Below are positions 41,763 through 47,724 of a stretch of DNA of 47,724 nucleotides, piece after piece. The notes under the pieces are model-generated. The model saw only the letters and a program-made list of their open reading frames with translations. It did no database searches and had not been told where the DNA came from. Origin of the DNA: Aliicoccus persicus (GTDB lineage: Bacteria > Bacillota > Bacilli > Staphylococcales > Salinicoccaceae); assembly GCF_900110815.1 (NCBI RefSeq), contig NZ_FOIT01000003.1, forward strand, positions 129,054 to 176,777. Reading direction: 5' to 3'. A program made the position numbers and the translations under genes. The first letter of the stretch is position 1; every line of letters starts with the position of its first letter.

Positions 41763-42353
41763 ATGTCATTCTCACAATTAAATCAAGAAGTAAACGAAAA
41801 CGAAGTAAAAGCAGTGATTCATACGAACCAAGGGGATATTACCGTTAAGTTATTTCCAGAAATTGCACCCAAAACTGTTGAAAACTTCGTTAAACTTTCT
41901 GAAGATAATTACTACAACGGTGTTATTTTCCACCGTGTTATCAAAGATTTCATGATCCAAGGTGGAGACCCAACTGGTACAGGTATGGGTGGAGAAAGCA
42001 TCTACGGTGAAGCATTCGAAGATGAATTTTCTTTAGAAGCATTCAACTTATATGGTGCATTGTCTATGGCAAATGCAGGGCCAAATACGAACGGCTCTCA
42101 GTTCTTTATCGTTCAATTAAATCAAGTACCTGCTCAAATGATGTCACAGTTAGAAGGTGCGGGTTATCCTGCTGAAATCATTGAAGCGTATAGAAGTAAA
42201 GGTGGTACACCTTGGCTCGATCAGCGTCACACGGTCTTTGGTCATGTAATCGAAGGCATGGATGTCGTAGAGAAAATTGCAGCAGTTGAAGTCGGCGCAC
42301 AAGACAAGCCTGTTGAAGATGTTGTCATCGAACGTGTGACAATAGAAAAATAA
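41763..42353 (+). CDS. ppiB: Cyclophilin-type peptidyl-prolyl cis-trans isomerase
   Basis: 196 residues, no signal peptide. Cyclophilin motifs: [25 protein letters not shown] with catalytic Arg, [15 protein letters not shown], and [14 protein letters not shown]. It speeds proline isomerisation during folding. AGGAGGAG precedes the ATG. Divergent from the mnh operon with a 209-base intergenic region holding both promoters. Confidence 0.95.
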   Translation: MSFSQLNQEVNENEVKAVIHTNQGDITVKLFPEIAPKTVENFVKLSEDNYYNGVIFHRVIKDFMIQGGDPTGTGMGGESIYGEAFEDEFSLEAFNLYGALSMANAGPNTNGSQFFIVQLNQVPAQMMSQLEGAGYPAEIIEAYRSKGGTPWLDQRHTVFGHVIEGMDVVEKIAAVEVGAQDKPVEDVVIERVTIEK

Positions 42354-42435
42354 TGTTAACAATTCCGTCATCTTAATGTTGACCATAAACCGAGAATATT
42401 TGATATAATTTTATCGGTAAAGGGTGTGATATACA

Positions 42436-42651
42436 ATGATGGAATTTCTTTATTTTCCTCAGGATAGAACAGAATATATACCAGCAGTAATCATATTGCT
42501 GCTAGTGCTCATCGCAGCTATGGTTGCCGTCTATTTCATTAAGAAGCATTCCGCGAAACAAGAAGATAAATTAAGAGAATTTGAAGCGCGTGTCATGGCA
42601 CAGATAGACAAAGAAGAATCGAATAAGTCTAAGAATAACGGCGTAAAATAA
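42436..42651 (+). CDS. Small single-pass membrane protein
   Basis: 71 residues: short N-terminus, one transmembrane segment (IPAVIILLLVLIAAMVAVYFI, about residues 15-35), then a charged cytoplasmic helix likely to form a coiled coil (KQEDKLREFEARVMAQIDKEE). Not assigned to a known family. AAAGGGTG precedes the ATG, and a terminator overlaps its 3' end, so it is a genuine monocistronic gene. Confidence 0.78.
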   Translation: MMEFLYFPQDRTEYIPAVIILLLVLIAAMVAVYFIKKHSAKQEDKLREFEARVMAQIDKEESNKSKNNGVK

Positions 42652-42668
42652 GACGTCGTTATTTTTAT
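42634..42668 (+). terminator. Intrinsic terminator overlapping the small membrane protein 3' end
   Basis: AATAACGGCG (42634-42643) pairs with CGTCGTTATT (42654-42663), one G-T pair, followed by a T tract. Confidence 0.8.
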
Positions 42669-42765
42669 ATATTGGATCATATAAACATCACGACAATGTT
42701 TATAGCGAGTGTTCATTAAATATGATAGAATTGATTTGCAATTCCTATTATATAGGGGTGAACCT

Positions 42766-43155
42766 ATGGCAAAACATTACCGCGTTGGCCAATTTGTAAA
42801 AGTTAAAGTAACCGGTATCCAGTCATATGGTGCTTTTGTCAAAACCCCAGATAATCGAGAAGGATTAATTCACATCTCAGAAGTCATGGATGATTATGTC
42901 CATGATGTCGGTCAGTTTCTTACAAAAGGACAGATAGTCAAAGCAAAAATCATCAGTATTGAAGATGATGAAAAATTAAACTTAACGCTCAAGGAAAATG
43001 AGTATTTCAAAAATGAAGAGCGTCAAAAAGCAAAGAAGTCCGTATTAGACTTGATCAAAGAGACAGAAGAATATGGGTTTGAATCGCTAGCACAAAAGAT
43101 GCCAGGTTGGATCCAGGAAGCAAAGGCAAATATGCGAAACGAACAAGGTAGATGA
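42766..43155 (+). CDS. cvfD: S1 domain RNA-binding protein (CvfD/YugI/GSP13 type)
   Basis: 129 residues. Residues about 3-75 form an S1 domain (VGQFVKVKVTGIQSYGAFVKT, EGLIHISEV, GQIVKAKIISI); the rest is a charged helical tail. Homologues are ribosome- and RNA-associated stress or virulence regulators. ATG at 42766 follows AGGGGTG; the longer frame from 42709 lacks a ribosome binding site. Followed by a strong terminator. Confidence 0.9.
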   Translation: MAKHYRVGQFVKVKVTGIQSYGAFVKTPDNREGLIHISEVMDDYVHDVGQFLTKGQIVKAKIISIEDDEKLNLTLKENEYFKNEERQKAKKSVLDLIKETEEYGFESLAQKMPGWIQEAKANMRNEQGR

Positions 43156-43160
43156 GTATT

Positions 43161-43189
43161 AAAAGGACACGGTAATCGTGTCCTTTTTT
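43161..43189 (+). terminator. Intrinsic terminator after cvfD
   Basis: AAAAGGACACG (43161-43171), loop GTAAT, CGTGTCCTTTT (43177-43187) then more T residues. Confidence 0.94.
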
Positions 43190-43327
43190 GTGTTTTTATA
43201 CGTTACAGTGCATACGCTTTCAGTCTATGTTTCACAAGAGTTTCTCAATATTTTAAAAGCTTGAAAAATTGTCGCATTTTGTTCATTATATAAGGTGAGC
43301 AAAAATTTATAAGGAGGATTCATTATT

Positions 43328-44872
43328 ATGATTCCATACAAGCACGAACCATTTAAAGATTATACGCTAGAGGAGAACCGTCAGAAAGTCGCTGAAGGTT
43401 TCGATTTAGTTAAATCGTACCTTGGTCAAGAATATCCATTAATCATTGACGGTAAACGCGTGAAATCTGATGAAGAGCTAAGCAGATCTTATAACCCAGC
43501 AGATAAGGACGAGACGATTGGTCACGTACATCAAGCGGGTCAAAAAGAAGCAGATAAAGCGATGGAAGCAGCGAAAAAAGCTTTTGAATCATGGAGAAAA
43601 TACTCATTCGAGTATCGCTCAGATGTACTCTTCAAAGCAGCTGAAATCATTCGTAAAAGACGCTTCGAGTTCGTTGCGCATTTAGGTAAAGAAGCGGGTA
43701 AACCGTGGAAAGAAGCTGACGTAGAAGTCGCAGAAGCAATTGACTTCTTAGAATATTATGGTCGTCAAAACTTAACATTAAAAGATGGACAGCATGTTGA
43801 GTCACGTCCAGGTGAATATAACCAATTTGATTACATTCCACTTGGTGTTGGTTTCGTTATCTCACCTTGGAACTTCTCATTTGCAATTATGGCGGGTACA
43901 ACTGTTGCAGCGATGGTGGCAGGTAACACAGTATTGCTCAAACCATCATCACGAACGCCAATCATTGCATACAAGTTCATTGAAGTATTAGAAGAAGCGG
44001 GCATGCCAAACGGTGTTGTTAACTATATTCCTGGTTCATCTAGAAATATCGGTGACTATTTAGTAGAACACAAAGACACTGCATTCGTATCATTTACTGG
44101 TTCAAGAGATGTCGGTGTAAGAATTTACGAAAAAGCAGCAATCGTTCAAGAAGGTCAGCTTAACTTGAAACGTGTGATCGCTGAAATGGGCGGTAAAGAT
44201 ACAATCGTTGTTGACAGTGACGCAGACTTAGAGTTAGCTGCAGATGCAATTGTTCAATCTGCATTTGGTTTCACAGGTCAAAAATGTTCAGCATGTTCAC
44301 GTGTTATTGCACTTGAAGACATTCATGATGAATTATTAGAAAGAGTTGTTGCAAAAACGAAAGAATTATCAGTAGGTAACCCTGAAACTGATATTTATAT
44401 GGGTCCAGTTATCGACCAATCTTCTTTAGATAAAATCGAGAAATATATCGAAATTGGTAAAGAAGAAGGTAAGCTTGAAGTCGGTGGTACAATCGACAAC
44501 GAAGTTGGACACTTTGCATATCCGACAGTATTCTCTGGCCTTAAGCATAATGACCGCGTTATGCAAGAAGAAATCTTTGGTCCTGTTGTCGGTTTCGCTA
44601 CTGCGAAAACATTTGACCAAGCGATTGAATTTGCGAACGATACGGACTACGGTTTAACAGGTGCTGTAATTACGAAGAGCCGTGATCATATCGAACAAGC
44701 GAGACGTGACTTCCATGTTGGTAACTTATACTTCAACCGTGGATGTACAGCTGCAATCGTTGGTTACCAACCATTCGGTGGCTTCAAGATGTCAGGTACA
44801 GACTCTAAAGCTGGTGGACCAGACTACTTACTACTTCACATGCAAGGTAAAACGACGTCAGAAATGTTCTAA
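43328..44872 (+). CDS. rocA: 1-pyrroline-5-carboxylate dehydrogenase
   Basis: 514 residues, aldehyde dehydrogenase superfamily, full length. Catalytic Cys in [12 protein letters not shown], general-base Glu in [12 protein letters not shown]-binding [11 protein letters not shown] and the substrate-loop [19 protein letters not shown] typical of P5C dehydrogenases. It oxidises glutamate semialdehyde/P5C to glutamate, the step shared by proline and arginine catabolism. AAGGAGGA precedes the ATG. rocD and gudB follow, separated by a terminator, so they form a functional cluster rather than one simple operon. Confidence 0.95.
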   Translation: MIPYKHEPFKDYTLEENRQKVAEGFDLVKSYLGQEYPLIIDGKRVKSDEELSRSYNPADKDETIGHVHQAGQKEADKAMEAAKKAFESWRKYSFEYRSDVLFKAAEIIRKRRFEFVAHLGKEAGKPWKEADVEVAEAIDFLEYYGRQNLTLKDGQHVESRPGEYNQFDYIPLGVGFVISPWNFSFAIMAGTTVAAMVAGNTVLLKPSSRTPIIAYKFIEVLEEAGMPNGVVNYIPGSSRNIGDYLVEHKDTAFVSFTGSRDVGVRIYEKAAIVQEGQLNLKRVIAEMGGKDTIVVDSDADLELAADAIVQSAFGFTGQKCSACSRVIALEDIHDELLERVVAKTKELSVGNPETDIYMGPVIDQSSLDKIEKYIEIGKEEGKLEVGGTIDNEVGHFAYPTVFSGLKHNDRVMQEEIFGPVVGFATAKTFDQAIEFANDTDYGLTGAVITKSRDHIEQARRDFHVGNLYFNRGCTAAIVGYQPFGGFKMSGTDSKAGGPDYLLLHMQGKTTSEMF

Positions 44873-44900
44873 ACCCGCATTAAAATAATATATTCATCAT

Positions 44901-44926
44901 AAAACTCGGGTGTATGCCCGAGTTTT
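44901..44926 (+). terminator. Terminator between rocA and rocD
   Basis: AAAACTCGGG (44901-44910), loop TGTATG, CCCGAGTTTT (44917-44926). The T run is four bases, so it may be leaky and let some rocA transcripts continue into rocD, whose start is 22 bases downstream. Confidence 0.85.
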
Positions 44927-44947
44927 CAAACAGAAAGGAAGGTCTAC

Positions 44948-46141
44948 ATGACTGAAACCAATCGAATAATTGAACTCACAGAAAAGTATGGTGCTAACAA
45001 CTACAATCCACTGCCAATCGTTATATCTGAAGCAGAAGGCGTGTGGGTACATGACCCAGATGGCAATAAATATTTAGATATGTTAGCTGCATACTCAGCA
45101 GTAAACCAAGGACATAGACATCCTAAGATTATTCAAGCGTTAAAAGATCAAGCAGATCGTGCGACTTTAACTTCACGTGCTTTCCATAACGATCAGTTAG
45201 GTGCATGGTATGAAAAAGTTTGTCAATTATCTGGTATGGAAATGGCGTTACCAATCAACACAGGCGCAGAAGCTGTAGAAACAGCGATGAAAGCAGCTCG
45301 TCGTTGGGCATATGATGTAAAAGGTGTCGAAAACAATAAAGCTGAAATCATCGCAATGAACGGTAACTTCCATGGTAGAACATTGGGTGCGACTTCTTTA
45401 TCTTCTGAAGCGACATACCGTCGTGGTTATGGACCTTTACTAGACGGGATAAACCTCGTCGACTATGGTGATATTGAACAGATTAAAGCAGCGATCAATG
45501 ATAATACTGCAGCAGTGCTTTTAGAACCAATTCAAGGTGAGGCTGGAATTATCATCCCTGAAGATGGATTCTTAAAAGAGTTGCGTCAAGTATGTGATGA
45601 AAACAACGTGTTATTCATTGCAGATGAAATTCAAGCGGGGCTTGGACGAACTGGTAAAATGTTCGCAACAGAATGGGAAGACGTAAAACCAGATATGTAC
45701 ATCTTAGGTAAAGCATTAGGTGGGGGCGTATTCCCAATTTCATGTGTTTTATCTTCAAGAGAAGTATTAGGTGTATTTAACCCAGGTTCACACGGATCAA
45801 CATTTGGTGGTAACCCGTTAGCATGTGCAGTGTCAATCGCAGCATTAGACGTGTTAGAAGAAGAAAACTTAATTGAACGTGCACAAGAGTTAGGTAAATA
45901 TTTCATGGATGAGTTAAGAAAGATTGATAATCCTTCAATCGTAGAAGTCCGTGGTAAAGGATTATTCATCGGGGTTGAATTGAATCATGAAGCAAGACCT
46001 TACTGTGAAGCACTGAAAGAGGAAGGCGTACTTTGTAAAGAAACACATCGCACGGTTATCCGTTTTGCACCTCCTCTGACAATCACGAAAGAAGAGCTTG
46101 ATTGGGCATTAGAAAAAGTACGTAAAGTACTTACAAAATAG
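44948..46141 (+). CDS. rocD: Ornithine aminotransferase
   Basis: 397 residues, class III PLP-dependent aminotransferase. PLP Lys lies in [15 protein letters not shown]; other motifs are [44 protein letters not shown] and [12 protein letters not shown]. It converts ornithine and 2-oxoglutarate to glutamate semialdehyde (P5C) and glutamate, feeding rocA. AGAAAGGAAGG lies before the ATG. Confidence 0.95.
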   Translation: MTETNRIIELTEKYGANNYNPLPIVISEAEGVWVHDPDGNKYLDMLAAYSAVNQGHRHPKIIQALKDQADRATLTSRAFHNDQLGAWYEKVCQLSGMEMALPINTGAEAVETAMKAARRWAYDVKGVENNKAEIIAMNGNFHGRTLGATSLSSEATYRRGYGPLLDGINLVDYGDIEQIKAAINDNTAAVLLEPIQGEAGIIIPEDGFLKELRQVCDENNVLFIADEIQAGLGRTGKMFATEWEDVKPDMYILGKALGGGVFPISCVLSSREVLGVFNPGSHGSTFGGNPLACAVSIAALDVLEEENLIERAQELGKYFMDELRKIDNPSIVEVRGKGLFIGVELNHEARPYCEALKEEGVLCKETHRTVIRFAPPLTITKEELDWALEKVRKVLTK

Positions 46142-46211
46142 TCGATTCAAACAATCGTGTTTATGTTACAATAGCGTTAAAATAAGTATCATAAAATGAG
46201 GCGGATGAAAT

Positions 46212-47456
46212 ATGTCAGAAAATTCTAATCTTGTGACGTCAACACAAGGAATTATCAAAGAAGCACTAGACAAACTTGGTTTTGATCAAGGCATGTATGA
46301 GCTGATTAAAGAACCGATGCGCTTGTTAAAAGTACGCATTCCGGTGCGTATGGACGATGGTACAGTAAAAGTATTTACAGGTTACCGTGCACAGCACAAT
46401 GATGCAGTTGGTCCAACTAAAGGTGGCGTGCGTTTCCACCCAGATGTTACAGAAGATGATGTCGTAGCGTTATCGATGTGGATGACATTAAAAGCAGGTA
46501 TCGTCAACCTACCTTACGGTGGGGGTAAAGGTGGTATCGTCTGTGATCCACGTGAGATGAGCATCGGTGAAGTCGAGCGACTGAGCCGTGGTTACGTGCG
46601 TGCAATTTCTCAAATTGTCGGACCGACAAAAGATATTCCAGCACCAGACGTGTTTACGAATGCTCAGATTATGGCATGGATGATGGATGAATACAGCGCG
46701 ATTGATGAGTATAACTCACCTGGGTTTATCACGGGTAAACCACTTGTTCTCGGAGGAAGTCAAGGACGCGACAAAGCAACTGCAATGGGCGTTGTCATTT
46801 GTTTAGAACAAGCATTAGAAAAACGCGGTAAGACAATCGAAGGTTCACGCGTTGTTATCCAAGGATTCGGTAACGCGGGTAGTTTCCTTTCTAAAATCCT
46901 TTCAGACAGAGGCGCGAAAATTATTGGTATCTCAGATGCCCATGCGGCATTACACGATCCAAATGGATTAGACATCGATTACTTGTTAGACCGTCGTGAT
47001 AGTTTTGGTATGGTAACAAACTTATTCGAAGATACAATTACAAACCAAGAATTGTTAGAATTAGATTGTGATGTACTTATCCCTGCTGCGATTGCGAACC
47101 AGATTACTGGAGATAACGCAGCAAACGTTAAAGCAGATATTCTGTGTGAAGCGGCAAACGGACCTACAACTGCAGAAGCAACTAAGATTTTAAACGATAA
47201 AGGTACTTTAATCGTACCTGACGTTCTTGCATCAGCAGGTGGGGTAACAGTATCGTACTTCGAGTGGGTTCAGAATAACCAAGGTTATTACTGGGGCGAG
47301 GAAGAAGTAAATACGAAGATGACTGAGATTCTTATCAAAGCATTCGATGATATTTATGAACTCAGCCAATCACGCCGTGTAGACATGCGTTTAGCAGCAT
47401 ACATCATCGGTATCAAGCGTACTGCAGAAGCAAGCAGATACCGTGGATGGGCGTAA
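46212..47456 (+). CDS. gudB: NAD-specific glutamate dehydrogenase
   Basis: 414 residues, full length. Glu-binding and catalytic region PYGGGKGGIVCDPREMS with the catalytic Lys, APDVFTNAQIMAWMMDEY, and the NAD-binding Rossmann loop GFGNAGSFLS. It deaminates glutamate to 2-oxoglutarate, completing the rocD-rocA route into the TCA cycle. GAGGCGG lies before the ATG. It is preceded by a 70-base gap, so it may also have its own promoter. Confidence 0.95.
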   Translation: MSENSNLVTSTQGIIKEALDKLGFDQGMYELIKEPMRLLKVRIPVRMDDGTVKVFTGYRAQHNDAVGPTKGGVRFHPDVTEDDVVALSMWMTLKAGIVNLPYGGGKGGIVCDPREMSIGEVERLSRGYVRAISQIVGPTKDIPAPDVFTNAQIMAWMMDEYSAIDEYNSPGFITGKPLVLGGSQGRDKATAMGVVICLEQALEKRGKTIEGSRVVIQGFGNAGSFLSKILSDRGAKIIGISDAHAALHDPNGLDIDYLLDRRDSFGMVTNLFEDTITNQELLELDCDVLIPAAIANQITGDNAANVKADILCEAANGPTTAEATKILNDKGTLIVPDVLASAGGVTVSYFEWVQNNQGYYWGEEEVNTKMTEILIKAFDDIYELSQSRRVDMRLAAYIIGIKRTAEASRYRGWA

Positions 47457-47537
47457 GTTGATTTTTGATATTTGATTTTGAATGATATGTAGTGTGGGGC
47501 CTGTGTTTGTGGGGTCCTGAAATAAATAGTATAGAGA

Positions 47538-47578
47538 ACGGCCTTGGAATCAATTTTGGGATTCCGGGGTCGTATTTT
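47538..47578 (+). terminator. Terminator after gudB
   Basis: ACGGCC-tt-GGAATC (47538-47551) pairs with GATTCC-gg-GGTCGT (47560-47573): two stacked 6-bp stems with a 2x2 internal loop, followed by ATTTTTG. Confidence 0.82.
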
Positions 47579-47634
47579 TGTTGGTATTTTGTAGATAGGA
47601 GTGTTGTTTGAATTTCTAGTTCGGAATGGTGGGT

Positions 47635-47724
47635 GTGCGTCATATCGAAATTTTAGGAGTTGCCGCACACTTGGGTCTTTGAACTGTGCGTCAGCTCGGA
47701 TTTTTCGGAGTTGCCGCACACTTT
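47635..47724. repeat. 51-bp step repeat at window end (2 copies seen, truncated)
   Basis: Two copies of GTGCGTCA-NN-TCG, then TTTT, GGAGTTGC and CGCACACTT start at 47635 and 47686. In each, GTGTGCG or TGTGCG at the left pairs with CGCACAC or CGCACA at the right, so each unit is a potential long hairpin. The 47457-47634 stretch before it contains the gudB terminator and two neighbouring TGTGGGG(C/T)C words; no gene is seen. Confidence 0.7.

Noticed and set aside
1-47724. tRNA or rRNA genes
   Set aside because: No cloverleaf or ribosomal RNA sequence was recognised by eye in the intergenic regions.

Overview
The window looks like a chromosomal segment of a low-to-moderate GC member of the Staphylococcaceae (Jeotgalicoccus, Nosocomiicoccus or Salinicoccus type). 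The evidence is the gene content: a complete seven-gene Mnh1-type Na+/H+ antiporter operon, an S. aureus-like NDH-2, a CvfD-type S1 protein, rocA-rocD-gudB, and a broken-up version of the Bacillus yun/yut neighbourhood (DUF72, TauE, YunD, lipA, yutD, yutE, nfu, yuzD, yuzB, A-type Fe-S carrier, NDH-2). The exact genus is an inference; no rRNA gene is present.

Layout. 1-172: 41/42-bp tandem repeats cut by the window edge. 173-2134: secreted protein with a duplicated domain and an acidic Thr/Glu/Asp/Gly linker. 2251-5294: DUF72, TauE and YunD genes. 5297-7161: promoter, lysine riboswitch with intrinsic terminator, and an NhaC-family transporter, hence a predicted lysine transporter. 7229-8865: lipA and yutD. 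8866-9463: two adjacent tandem arrays, both with a 41-bp period. 9464-10901: DUF3055 gene, yutE, and bioY behind a BirA-box operator. 11069-16013: secreted acidic-repeat protein plus a two-permease/one-ATPase ABC-2 exporter.

16069-30520 was originally one GntR-ATPase-permease ABC operon on the minus strand. It is now split by an integrated element of about 11.1 kb (about 18216-29310). The element carries a tyrosine integrase, a small HTH protein, a MobT (Tn916 Orf20/NicK-type) relaxase and a recognisable oriT hairpin preceded by two further strong hairpins. It also has a roughly 840-bp array of about nine degenerate 40-55-bp repeats, and a seven-gene cargo operon of two ABC-2 transporters with an OmpR-type response regulator and histidine kinase. 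There is no coupling ATPase or type IV secretion gene, so it is best read as an integrative mobilizable element that needs a helper. The cargo has the layout of antimicrobial-peptide sensing/immunity loci.

30768-35686: Fe-S maturation genes (yuzD, nfu, yuzB, A-type carrier), NDH-2, yuiB, leucyl aminopeptidase and a hotdog thioesterase. 35706-41553 (minus strand): mnhABCDEFG. 41763-47456: cyclophilin, a small membrane protein, cvfD, then rocA, rocD and gudB, which together turn ornithine and proline-derived pyrroline-5-carboxylate into glutamate and 2-oxoglutarate. The window ends in another repeat with a 51-bp step.

The parts most worth a second look are the degenerate repeat array next to oriT, the family of 41-bp intergenic tandem repeats, and the element insertion that leaves a chimeric ABC ATPase.
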